NCBI RefSeq assembly: GCF_002939475.1
Contig: NZ_PKFQ01000001.1
Span: forward strand, 620,001-684,000
Reading direction: 5' to 3'
From: Streptomyces cinnamoneus
GTDB lineage: Bacteria > Actinomycetota > Actinomycetes > Streptomycetales > Streptomycetaceae
Length of the DNA stretch: 64,000 nt
In this document: positions 41,551 through 49,794 of the stretch, in pieces
How positions within the stretch are numbered: position 1 is the first letter of the stretch
How the letters are laid out: each line of letters starts with the position of its first letter
Notes under the pieces: generated by a model
What the model saw: only the letters and a program-made list of their open reading frames with translations
Databases searched by the model: none
Told to the model about the DNA's origin: nothing
Translations under genes and position numbers: made by a program

Positions 41551-43079
41551 CCGACACCCCCCACCCGGCGGCCCGCCGCGCCTACGGCGACGTGAGCACC
41601 GGCAGCCGGGACTTCATCGCGCGCCACCACCTGTGGGACGACCGCCAGCGCACGGCCGCAGCCGAACTCGAGGCGGCCCTGGAGTCGCTGGACTTCGTAC
41701 GGCTGGTGTTCGCCGACCCGCACGGCCTGGCACGCTCCAAGACGCTGACGGCCGAGGCGTTCCGCACCGTCCTGCGCAACGGCATGGACTACAGCCCCGG
41801 GCCGTTCGTCTTCGACACCGGGCACGCCACGGCGGTCGACTTCACCGTCGCCGGAGGCGGCATCGGCGTCGACGAGCTCCTGGGCGCCGGCGACTTCGTC
41901 CTGGTGCCCGACCCCCTGACCTTCCGCGAGCTGCCCTACACCGGGCCGCGGACCGGCTGGGTGATCGGTGACGAGTACCTGCGGTCCGGCGCCCCGCACC
42001 CGCTGTCCAGCCGCGCGCTGCTGCGCCGGCTCTGCGGGGAGCTGCGCGGCAAGGGGCTGGACTACGTCGTGGGGCTGGAGGTCGAGTGGTACCTGACCCG
42101 GCTCGTGGACGAGCACTACTCCGGCCAGCCCGGCGGGTTCGGCGTGCAGGGCCTGCCGCCCGCCGTCCAGCCGGTCAACGGGGGGTACCAGTTCAACCTG
42201 GACGGCCTCACCGACGCGCTGGAGCCGGTCCTCGCGCCGCTGACCCGGGCGCTGACCGACCTGGGCCTGCCCCTGCGGTCGGTCGAGCACGAATCGGGCC
42301 CCGGCCAGCTGGAGTTCACCTTCGCGCCGCAGAGCGCGCTGGACGCGGCCGACGCCATGCTGCTGTTCCGCACCACGACCAAGCAGGTCTGCGCCCGGCT
42401 GGGACACCACGCCTCGTTCATGGCGCTGCCCGGTCTCCCCGGACTGGACGCCAGCGGCTGGCACCTGCACCAGTCCCTGGCCTGTGCCGCCACGGGCGAG
42501 AACCTGTTCACCGCGCCCGACGACCGCAGTGCCCTGTCGGAGACCGGTGACCGGTTCCTGGCCGGGCTGCTCGCGCACGCGGCGGACGCGGCCCTGCTCT
42601 GCGTGCCGACCGTCAACGGCTACCGCCGGATGAACGACCGGTTCTCGCTGGCGCCCAGCCGCGCCGCCTGGTCGGTCGAGAGCCGCAGCGCGTTCCTGCG
42701 GGTGCTCGGCGCCCACGGCGACCCCGCGGCCCACATCGAGAACCGCATGGGCGAGCCCTGCGCCAACCCGTACCTCTACCTGGCGGGCCAGCTCGCGGCC
42801 GGGCTGGACGGCATGGAGCACAAGCTCGTCCCCGACGGGCCGGCCGCCGACCCCCACGACACCGCGCTGCCACCCCTGCCGCGCAGCCTGCGGGAGGCGC
42901 TCGACGCCCTTGCCGCCAGTGACTTCTACCGGCAGGTGCTCGGCGCGCCCCTGACAGAGTGTCTGCTTCGGCTGAAGACCAGCGAACTGCGGCGGTACAC
43001 GGCGTGGCAGGCCGGCGCCGCGGCGGACGATGCACATGTATCCGAATGGGAGCACCGTGAGTACTTTGCGACGTACTGA
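41547..43079 (+). CDS. Glutamine-synthetase-like ATP-dependent ligase
   Basis: A 510-residue GS-family enzyme. Motifs: LVFADPHGLARSK at the beta-grasp start, YVVGLEVEWYL (metal Glu), SVEHESGPGQLEFTF (metal Glu pair), DASGWHLHQSL (ATP/glutamate site His), NGYRRMNDRFSLAPSRAAWSVESRS and HIENRMGEPCANPYLYLAGQLAAGLDG. It is closer to the FluG/GlnA-like branch than to housekeeping GlnA and shows no adenylylation site. In related N-N clusters a GS homologue couples hydrazine to the gamma-carboxyl of glutamate; that reaction is predicted here. GTG overlaps the amidase stop. Confidence 0.9.
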   Translation: MTDTPHPAARRAYGDVSTGSRDFIARHHLWDDRQRTAAAELEAALESLDFVRLVFADPHGLARSKTLTAEAFRTVLRNGMDYSPGPFVFDTGHATAVDFTVAGGGIGVDELLGAGDFVLVPDPLTFRELPYTGPRTGWVIGDEYLRSGAPHPLSSRALLRRLCGELRGKGLDYVVGLEVEWYLTRLVDEHYSGQPGGFGVQGLPPAVQPVNGGYQFNLDGLTDALEPVLAPLTRALTDLGLPLRSVEHESGPGQLEFTFAPQSALDAADAMLLFRTTTKQVCARLGHHASFMALPGLPGLDASGWHLHQSLACAATGENLFTAPDDRSALSETGDRFLAGLLAHAADAALLCVPTVNGYRRMNDRFSLAPSRAAWSVESRSAFLRVLGAHGDPAAHIENRMGEPCANPYLYLAGQLAAGLDGMEHKLVPDGPAADPHDTALPPLPRSLREALDALAASDFYRQVLGAPLTECLLRLKTSELRRYTAWQAGAAADDAHVSEWEHREYFATY

Positions 43080-44097
43080 GACCTACCGCACGCGCGTCGT
43101 CCGCACCGTCGAGGACCTGGCCCCGGAGACCACCGAGCTCGCCGCTGCCGCCGGCGCCTCGGAGTTCTACTACGGCCACGAGTTCCTGCGCGCCTACGAA
43201 CGCGAGCCCATCCAGCCGGTGCACGCGGTGTACTACATCGAGGTGCTCGACGAGGACGACCGCGTCATCGCGCTGACGCCCTGCTACGTGCAGGGCGACC
43301 CGCTGCGGGCCCTGGGGATGGGTCCCGACGAGAAGGCGCTGCTCAGCCACGTCTGGCACTGCAGCGACACCCAGCTGGCCAGCACCCGCACCGACTCCCG
43401 GGTCGCGGGGGCGATCGTGGCGCGCATGCGGGAGATCGCGGCCTCCGCCGGCCTCGCGCGCTGCGGCTTCATCAACGTGGCCACCGGCTCGCCCTCCGCG
43501 CTGGCGCTGGAGGGCGCCGGGCTGACCGGGACCGATCTGGACACGCGCTACACCGTCGACCTGGCCGCCGCGGGCAGCTGGGAGGGCTACCTGTCCACAC
43601 TGCGCTACAACGCCCGTCGCGAGTACGCCCGGCAGCTGCGCCGTGCCGACGACTGCGGCGTGAAGGTCACCGAGCGGGTGCCGGACGGCGAGGAGGACCC
43701 GCAGAGCCTGCAGATCTTCGAAGTGCTGATGGCCAACGTCGGGTCGGCCGGCTACTACAGCAAGGAGCGCATCGCCGCGTTCCTGCGCTACACCCGCAAG
43801 GGCGCCCGCATCATCGAGGTCACCATGGACGGCGAGATCATCGCCAAGGCGGTGGTCTTCCTGGAGACGAAGAAGATCCACGCCTGGGCGGGCGGGTACG
43901 ACCGCAACGCCGACGTGGCGAGCGGCCGCCCGTTCAGCTCCTACTACGTGCTGATGTCGGCCATCATCAAGCTCGGGCTGCGGGCCGGTGTGCCCACGCT
44001 CGAAGGGGGCCGTCGCAACGGCGAGTTCAAGGTCCGCTACGGGATGCGGCCCCAGCCGCTCAAGGCCTACATGACCGATGTGCGGCATGGAGAGTGA
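43057..44097 (+). CDS. FemAB/GNAT-fold acyltransferase
   Basis: A 346-residue protein resembling the GNAT-fold peptidoglycan-bridge/cellulose-biosynthesis acyltransferases: SEFYYGHEFLRAYEREPIQPVHAVYYIEV, SWEGYLSTLRYNARREYARQLRRADD (family signature), NVGSAGYYSKERIAAFLRYT, GEIIAKAVVFLETKKIHAWAGGYDRN and EGGRRNGEFKVRYGMRPQPLKAYM. An acyltransferase gene belongs to the shared hydrazine gene set, where it acetylates a glutamyl-hydrazide; this protein is the likely equivalent. GTG 43057 has GGGAG upstream and overlaps the ligase gene by 23 bp. Confidence 0.82.
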   Translation: MSTLRRTETYRTRVVRTVEDLAPETTELAAAAGASEFYYGHEFLRAYEREPIQPVHAVYYIEVLDEDDRVIALTPCYVQGDPLRALGMGPDEKALLSHVWHCSDTQLASTRTDSRVAGAIVARMREIAASAGLARCGFINVATGSPSALALEGAGLTGTDLDTRYTVDLAAAGSWEGYLSTLRYNARREYARQLRRADDCGVKVTERVPDGEEDPQSLQIFEVLMANVGSAGYYSKERIAAFLRYTRKGARIIEVTMDGEIIAKAVVFLETKKIHAWAGGYDRNADVASGRPFSSYYVLMSAIIKLGLRAGVPTLEGGRRNGEFKVRYGMRPQPLKAYMTDVRHGE

Positions 44098-47000
44098 CGC
44101 GTTACGGGTGTGCCTGGTGGGCGCCGGCCCCCGTGGTCTGTCGGTCCTTGAACGACTGTGCGCCAACGAGCGCAAGAGCGCCCTGCACACCGCCGTCACC
44201 GTCCACGTCGTCGACCCCGCCCGGCCCGGCGCCGGCCAGGTCTGGCGCACCGGACAGTCCCGACACCTGCTGATGAACACCGTGGCCTCGCAGGTCACAG
44301 TGTTCACCGACGACAGCGTGGAGATCGAGGGCCCGGTCGAGACGGGCCCGTCCCTGTACGAGTGGGCCGCCGCCGTCGCGGCGGCCGGCGGCCCGCCGGG
44401 CCCGGACGGCGACGTGCGGCCCGGCGCGATCGATGCGGAACTGCTGGCCGAGACACGGCGGCTGACGCCCGACTCCTATCCCACCCGGGCCCTCTACGGC
44501 CGGTACCTGGAGGACGTCTTCGACCAGGTGGTCGCCCAGGCGCCGCCGCACGTCTCGGTGGTCGTCCACCGCCGGCGCGCGGTGGGGCTGGAGGGCGACG
44601 GCGACGCGCAGACGGTGCTGCTGGCGGACGGCTCGCGCCTGTCCGGCCTGGACGCGGTGGTGCTGGCCCAGGGCCACGTCCCGGAACTCCCCGACGCCCG
44701 GGCGGTCCACACCGCCCGGCAGGCGCGCTCGCGGGGGCTGCTGCTCGTCCCCCCGGGCAACCCCGCCGACGCGGACCTGTCGGCTGTCCAGCCCGGCGAG
44801 CCGGTGCTGCTGCGGGGCCTGGGCCTGAACTTCTTCGACCACCTCGCCCTGTTCACCCTCGGCCGCGGCGGCTCGTTCGAACGCGGCGCCGGGGGCCGGC
44901 TGGTGTACCGGCCGTCGGGCCGCGAACCGCTCCTGTACGCCGGGTCGCGGCGCGGCGTCCCGTACCACGCGCGCGGCCGGAACGAGAAGGGCGCCCACGG
45001 GCGGTACGAACCCCGGCTGCTCACCCTCGCCGAGGCCCTGCGGCTGCGCGGCGTCCGCGGCGGGACGGGCCGGCAGCGCTTCGAGGCCGACCTGTGGCCA
45101 CTGATCAGCCGCGAGGTGGAGGCCGTCTACTACCGGACCCTGCTGGCAGACCGGCTCCCGGACGGGGAGGCGGAGCACTTCGCGGAGCAGTACCTCGGCA
45201 CGGCCGGCGCCCGGCAGCGGGAGGACCTCCTGACGCGGTACGCGCTCACCGGCGGCGAGCGCTGGGACTGGGACCTGATCGAACGCCCCTACGGCGCCCG
45301 GCGGTTCACCGGCCGTGCGGACTTCCGTGCCTGGCTGCTGGAGCACCTGGCCGCCGACGTGGCCCACGCCGAGGCCGGCAACGTCAGCGGTCCCCTGAAG
45401 GCGGCGCTGGACGTCCTGCGGGACCTGCGCAACGAGATCCGCACGGCCGTGGACCACGGCGGGCTGGAGGGCGACTCCCACCGGGACGCGCTGGAGAAGT
45501 GGTACACCCCGCTCAACGCCTACCTGTCCATCGGCCCGCCGGCCAGCCGCATCGAGGAGCTGGTGGCGGTCATGGACGCCGGGCTGCTGGAGATGACGGG
45601 GCCGGCCAGCCGCATGGGTCTCGCCCCGGACGGCTCCGCCTTCGTCGCCGACTCCCCCGTGGTCCCCGGCGAGCCGATCCGCGCCCGGGTGCTCGTCGAA
45701 GCCCGGCTGCACCAGCCCGATCTGCGCCGCACCGCCGACCCGCTGCTGCGCGGCCTGCTGGAGGGCGGCTCGGCCCGCCCGTACGCCGTCGCGGCCTCCG
45801 GCGGCGCCCCCTACGAGACCGGGGGGCTGGCCGTCACCGAGCGGCCGTACCACGTGGTGGACGCCCGGGGCCGGCCGCACCCGCGGCGGTTCGCTTACGG
45901 CGTGCCGACGGAGGCCGTGCACTGGGTCACCGCCGCGGGCATCCGGCCGGGCGTCAACTCGGTCACGCTCGGCGACTCCGACGCCATCGCGCGCGCCGTG
46001 CTGGACCTCCAGCCGGCAGCGCCCCTCAGCAGGACCCCGAAGACGGAGGAGACGACGGTGGACGACACGACGGCCGACGGCCCCCGGACCAACGCCCTGC
46101 CGCACCTGCTCGACTCCGGGCTGCTGTCCCCCGTACGGGCCGGCACCCCCGTCGAGGCGGCCGTCAGCGACGCCGCCTGGATCCAGGCGATGCTGGACGC
46201 CGAGGCCGCGCTGGCCCGCACCCAGGCCCGCCTGGGCACGGTGCCCGCCTCCGCCGCCGCGGCCATCACGGCGGCGGCGCGGGCGGACCTGCTCGACGCC
46301 CGGGAACTGGCGCTGGCCTGCCGGGAGACGGCCAACCCCGTGGTCGGGCTGATAGCCGCCTTCACCGACGTGGTGGCGGCCGAGGACCCGGCGGCGGCCC
46401 CCTACGTGCACCGCGGCTCCACCAGCCAGGACATCCTCGACACCGGGATGATGCTGGTGGCCGCGCGGGCACTGCGGCTGATCCGCACGGACCTGGCACG
46501 GGTCACCGCCGCGCTGGCCCGGCTGGCCGCCGAGCACCGGGACACCCCGATGGCCGGACGCACCCTCGCCCTCCAGGCGGTGCCGATCACGTTCGGACTC
46601 AAGGCGGCCGGCTGGCTCCAGCTCGTCCGCGAGGCCGACGAGCGGCTCGCCGCCCTGCTGGACACCGGCCTGCCGGTGTCCCTCGGCGGCGCGGCCGGCA
46701 CGCTGGCTGGCTACCTGGAGCACGCGGCGGAAGCCCACCAGGGGCCGGGCTGGGACGCGCCGGCCTATCTGGCCCGGCTGACCGCCACCTTTGCCGACGA
46801 GACGGGCCTGGCCCGCCCCGCCCTGCCGTGGCACGTGCTGCGCACCCCGGTCGCCACGCTGGGCGCGGCCCTGGCGCTGACCACCGGGGCGCTGGGCAAG
46901 ATGGCCGTCGACGTGCAGACGCTGTGCCGGGACGAGATCGCCGAGCTGGCGGAGCCGGCCGTGGCGGGGCGCGGTGCCTCCTCCGCGATGCCGCACAAGC

Positions 47001-47497
47001 GCAATCCCGTGCTGGCCACGCTCATCCGCAGCGCCGCGCTGCAGACCCCGGCGCTGGCCTCCGTGCTGGGTGCGAGCCTGCTCTCGGAGGACGAGCGCTC
47101 GGCGGGGGCCTGGCACGCCGAGTGGGAACCGCTGCGCCAGTGCCTGCGACTGGCCGGCGGCGCGGCCCACACGGCGGCGGAACTCACCGAGGGCCTCCAG
47201 GTCCGGGCCGACCGGATGCGCGGGAACCTGACGCTGACGGGCGGCCGGATCGCCTCGGAACGCCTGAGCGCGCACCTGACCCCCCGCCTGGGCAAGTCCG
47301 CGGCGCGCCGCCTCCTCGACGAGGCCACCGCCCGGACCGCGCGGACCGGCCGCCCGCTCGACAGCGACCCGGAGCTCCTCGATCTGCTGCCTCCGGAAGA
47401 GCTGAGGGCCCTCCTCGACCCGGCCGCCTACACGGGCGCGGCGGGCGCCCTGGTCGACGAGGCGCTCGCCGGGGGCGGCGCGGAGCGGGTGGGCTGA
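44087..47497 (+). CDS. Fused CreE-like FAD N-oxygenase and CreD-like nitrosuccinate lyase
   Basis: A 1136-residue two-domain protein. Residues 1 to about 640 are an FAD/NAD(P)-binding protein of the CreE/YdhS type: VCLVGAGPRGLSVLERL, RTGQSRHLLMNTVASQVTVF, LDAVVLAQGHVPELPDA and RFAYGVPTEAVHWVTAAG. After a charged linker (TPKTEETTVDDTTADGPRT, about 645-665) comes an aspartase/fumarase-superfamily lyase of about 470 residues: HRGSTSQDILDTGMMLVA, ALQAVPITFGLKAAGW and GRGASSAMPHKRNPVLATLI, the catalytic Ser loop. CreE oxidises L-aspartate to nitrosuccinate and CreD releases nitrous acid; here both steps would be on one chain. Codon 6 is TTA (44102). ATG 44078 is an alternative start. Confidence 0.85.
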   Translation: MESDALRVCLVGAGPRGLSVLERLCANERKSALHTAVTVHVVDPARPGAGQVWRTGQSRHLLMNTVASQVTVFTDDSVEIEGPVETGPSLYEWAAAVAAAGGPPGPDGDVRPGAIDAELLAETRRLTPDSYPTRALYGRYLEDVFDQVVAQAPPHVSVVVHRRRAVGLEGDGDAQTVLLADGSRLSGLDAVVLAQGHVPELPDARAVHTARQARSRGLLLVPPGNPADADLSAVQPGEPVLLRGLGLNFFDHLALFTLGRGGSFERGAGGRLVYRPSGREPLLYAGSRRGVPYHARGRNEKGAHGRYEPRLLTLAEALRLRGVRGGTGRQRFEADLWPLISREVEAVYYRTLLADRLPDGEAEHFAEQYLGTAGARQREDLLTRYALTGGERWDWDLIERPYGARRFTGRADFRAWLLEHLAADVAHAEAGNVSGPLKAALDVLRDLRNEIRTAVDHGGLEGDSHRDALEKWYTPLNAYLSIGPPASRIEELVAVMDAGLLEMTGPASRMGLAPDGSAFVADSPVVPGEPIRARVLVEARLHQPDLRRTADPLLRGLLEGGSARPYAVAASGGAPYETGGLAVTERPYHVVDARGRPHPRRFAYGVPTEAVHWVTAAGIRPGVNSVTLGDSDAIARAVLDLQPAAPLSRTPKTEETTVDDTTADGPRTNALPHLLDSGLLSPVRAGTPVEAAVSDAAWIQAMLDAEAALARTQARLGTVPASAAAAITAAARADLLDARELALACRETANPVVGLIAAFTDVVAAEDPAAAPYVHRGSTSQDILDTGMMLVAARALRLIRTDLARVTAALARLAAEHRDTPMAGRTLALQAVPITFGLKAAGWLQLVREADERLAALLDTGLPVSLGGAAGTLAGYLEHAAEAHQGPGWDAPAYLARLTATFADETGLARPALPWHVLRTPVATLGAALALTTGALGKMAVDVQTLCRDEIAELAEPAVAGRGASSAMPHKRNPVLATLIRSAALQTPALASVLGASLLSEDERSAGAWHAEWEPLRQCLRLAGGAAHTAAELTEGLQVRADRMRGNLTLTGGRIASERLSAHLTPRLGKSAARRLLDEATARTARTGRPLDSDPELLDLLPPEELRALLDPAAYTGAAGALVDEALAGGGAERVG

Positions 47498-47525
47498 CGC
47501 GCGGGCACTTCGGCCTCCCGTCACC

Positions 47526-47557
47526 CGGCGGGCCCCGCCATCGCGCGGGGCCCGCCG
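47526..47557. terminator. Strong bidirectional terminator after the N-N cluster
   Basis: A perfect 13-bp stem CGGCGGGCCCCGC / GCGGGGCCCGCCG with a 6-base loop, 28 bp after the fused gene's stop and 10 bp from the convergent DUF4242 stop. It marks the end of the plus-strand operon. Confidence 0.75.
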
Positions 47558-47567
47558 GACCGGGGCG

Positions 47568-47820
47568 TCAGGAGACCTCCATCGTCACCGGGTGCACTTC
47601 CGTGGGCGGATGCCCCGCCCGCTCGTGGATCCGCTTGACGGCGTCCGCCGAGGGCGCCTCCGACAGGCAGTAGAACGACGCCTGCCTTCGGGTCCGCCCA
47701 GGCGCGCTCGAAGCGCACGCCCTCCTCGCGCTCGATCGCCTGGTCGGCCCGGTGCGCCGCCGCCAGTTGTTCCTTGGTGATGCCTTGCATGTCGCGATGG
47801 ACGTCCATGAACTTGGCCAT
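47568..47820 (-). pseudogene. DUF4242-family gene with a frameshift
   Basis: The 5' half from ATG 47820 reads MAKFMDVHRDMQGITKEQLAAAHRADQ and on to ERAWADPKAGVV, the normal start of DUF4242 (small ferredoxin-like protein). The family's second half, FYCLSEAPSADAVKRIHERAGHPPTEVHPVTMEVS, continues in another frame down to a stop at 47568. The break is near 47676, within GTCGTTCTAC on the coding strand, and equals one extra or two missing bases. It is either a real inactivating frameshift or an assembly error. A good ribosome site (GGGAGGTGG) precedes the ATG. Confidence 0.8.
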
Positions 47821-48085
47821 CGCCCACCACCTCCCGGCTTGAGGAAGCTCCTCCTTCCATCGTGCGCGCGCGGGTGCCCGTATGCGACCGGGACCGGTCG
47901 CGCCGCCGTCGGGGGCGTTGCGCCGTGCGGAAGACGCAGGCGTCCCCGTGCGGCAGCGGGGTCGGCACCCGGTCCGACGCACGAGGCCGTCGCCGCCCCG
48001 TCCTCGGGTGGTCGTCTCCAGGAGGAACTCACCTCCGCTGAACGCGTTCACGTCGGCGATCCCAGGTCCGGCCGGCCGGTGGCGG

Positions 48086-49036
48086 TCAGGGCACCGTCAG
48101 CACGATCTTCCCGGTCAGATGGCCGTGCTCGCTGGCGCGGTGGGCCTCGGCCGCCTCGGCCAGCGGGTACTTCCGGTGGATGGGCAGTTGCAGGATGCCC
48201 GCGTCGTGCAGCGCCAGCGCGGCCGTGAGGGCCGGTACGGCCGTCGTGCTCGCGCCGTCCGGCGCGGCCGGGGCGCCGGAGCTGAAGCGCACGCCGTGGC
48301 GGGCGGCTCCCCCGGCGTCGGCGATGGTCACCACGCGGCCGGGGTCGCCGGTCAGCTCGACCGACACCCCGACCGCGTCGCCCTTGCCGACGGCGTCCAG
48401 CGCCGCCGCCACCCCTTCCGGGGCCGCCTCGCGCACCCGGTCCGCCAGCCCCTCCCCGTACTCGACGGGGATGGCGCCCAGCCCGCGCAGGTACTCGTGG
48501 TTGAACCGGCTCGCCGTGCCGATGACCCGCACTCCTCGCGAGCGGGCCAGCTGCACCGCCAGGGTGCCGACCCCGCCGGCCGCGCCGTGGATCAGCAGCG
48601 TCTCGCCCTCGCCGACGCCCAGCTCCGCAAGCGTGCGCCAGGCCGTCTCCGCGGCCACCGGCAGGGCGGCCGCCCGCTCCCAGCACAGCGAGACCGGTTT
48701 GACGACCAGCTCGTCGGCCCTGGCCAGGGCCTGCTCGGCGTAGGCGCCGGTGAGGGTGCGGCCGAGGACCGTGTCCCCCGCCTGCACCCCGGCGACGCCC
48801 TCGCCGACGGCCTCGACGACCCCAGCCGCCTCCACGCCCGGGATGTGCGGGAGGGCGAGGGGGAAGACCTCGGCCAGGCCGCCGCCGCGGAGCTTGTGGT
48901 CGAGCGGGTTGACGCCGGCCGCGCGCACGGCGATGCGGACCTGGCCCGGGCCGGCCACGGGCATGTCGACGTCGACGAGCCGGAGCACGTCGGCGGGGCC
49001 GTAGTCGCTGAAGGCGACGGCCTTGATCTTGGTCAT
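48086..49036 (-). CDS. NADPH-dependent quinone oxidoreductase / MDR-family alcohol dehydrogenase
   Basis: A 316-residue zinc-less medium-chain dehydrogenase: MTKIKAVAFSDYGPADVLRLVDV, VRAAGVNPLDHKLRGG, IPGVEAAGVVEAVGEGVAG, LLIHGAAGGVGTLAVQLARSRGVRVIGTAS (NADPH site), ending YPLAEAAEAHRASEHGHLTGKIVLTV. No structural or catalytic zinc cysteines. Probably reduces quinones or enones. The ATG at 49036 removes a poor 20-codon extension. 112 bp from the SRPBCC gene on the same strand. Confidence 0.9.
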   Translation of the reverse strand: MTKIKAVAFSDYGPADVLRLVDVDMPVAGPGQVRIAVRAAGVNPLDHKLRGGGLAEVFPLALPHIPGVEAAGVVEAVGEGVAGVQAGDTVLGRTLTGAYAEQALARADELVVKPVSLCWERAAALPVAAETAWRTLAELGVGEGETLLIHGAAGGVGTLAVQLARSRGVRVIGTASRFNHEYLRGLGAIPVEYGEGLADRVREAAPEGVAAALDAVGKGDAVGVSVELTGDPGRVVTIADAGGAARHGVRFSSGAPAAPDGASTTAVPALTAALALHDAGILQLPIHRKYPLAEAAEAHRASEHGHLTGKIVLTVP

Positions 49037-49147
49037 GGCATCACCATGAGCGAAGAACCGCCGATTCCGTACCAGGCGTGCCGCTTCGCCTCGCAATCAC
49101 TGCCCGTCCTCCGCATCGGACGGGGCTCGCACGTGCCCCGGAAGTCG

Positions 49148-49669
49148 TCACTCCCCCGCTTCGGCGATCTCCCGGACGCCCCGCAGGGTGGCCTGGATGC
49201 CGGTGCGGAGCTCACCGAGGCGCATCTCCACGATCGCCTCCTCCTTCTCCGGCGCCCGGTCGATCGCGAGGCTGGCCCCGGACCGGCCGGGGCCGACACG
49301 GACGGACTGCCGCAGCAGGACGCCGTCACCCTCGGGCTTGAGTTCGAACATCCAGGTCGCCAGCGGCTCGTCGGGGTCACCCCCGTACCGGCCGTCGGGG
49401 TCCGTGACCTCCCAGCAGAACCGTCTCTCCGGCTCCAGCTCCACCACGCGGGAGATCGTCCGCCACTCCCCCACGAGCGGATGGCGGTTGTACCCCTCGA
49501 AGCGGGCACCGGGCTCCGGTGCCGTGGCGCCGTCCAGCCACCCCGTGCGCTGGAGCTCGGGGCTGAGCCGGGCGGGCAGGCCGATGTCGGTCACCAGGTG
49601 CCACACCCGGCCGGGGGCAGCGTCGATGTGGACCTCCTCGTGAACGCTCGGGCCGTCTGCGTACCGCAT
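49148..49669 (-). CDS. SRPBCC (START-fold) protein
   Basis: A 173-residue polyketide-cyclase/dehydrase-type START-fold protein: VHEEVHIDAAPGRVWHLVTDIGLPARLSPELQRTGWLDGA, FEGYNRH, WRTISRVVELEPERRFCWEV and MFELKPEGDGVLLRQSVRVGPG. These bind hydrophobic ligands; many are stress-linked with no known reaction. ATG start; a 25-bp palindrome sits 36 bp upstream. Confidence 0.85.
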   Translation of the reverse strand: MRYADGPSVHEEVHIDAAPGRVWHLVTDIGLPARLSPELQRTGWLDGATAPEPGARFEGYNRHPLVGEWRTISRVVELEPERRFCWEVTDPDGRYGGDPDEPLATWMFELKPEGDGVLLRQSVRVGPGRSGASLAIDRAPEKEEAIVEMRLGELRTGIQATLRGVREIAEAGE

Positions 49670-49704
49670 GTGATCTCCTGACTGCTGGGCTGTTCGTTTC
49701 GAGT

Positions 49705-49729
49705 ACCGAGTCGTCGGCGACTACTCGGT
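49705..49729. promoter_or_regulatory. 25-bp palindrome upstream of the SRPBCC gene
   Basis: Arms ACCGAGT (49705) and ACTCGGT (49723), with inner arms GTCG/CGAC around a central G; only one symmetric pair mismatches. It lies upstream of the SRPBCC start, where a repressor would bind. No regulator gene adjoins it, so the cognate factor is unknown. Confidence 0.5.
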
Positions 49730-49794
49730 CCGTAGTCAAAGGGGTCTCCCGGGCCGTTCGTCACCCCTACCGGCCCCGTCCGCGCGCCCGCGGC

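Noticed and set aside
41547..43079. Housekeeping glutamine synthetase (glnA)
   Set aside because: Diverged motifs (SGWHLHQS; no adenylylation site) and tight overlap with amidase and acyltransferase genes indicate a specialised ligase.
44102..47524. Minus-strand open frame of 1140 codons opposite the CreE/CreD-like gene
   Set aside because: Translation is Gly/Arg/Gln-rich with no recognisable motif; it is the open antisense frame expected from high third-position GC in the real gene.
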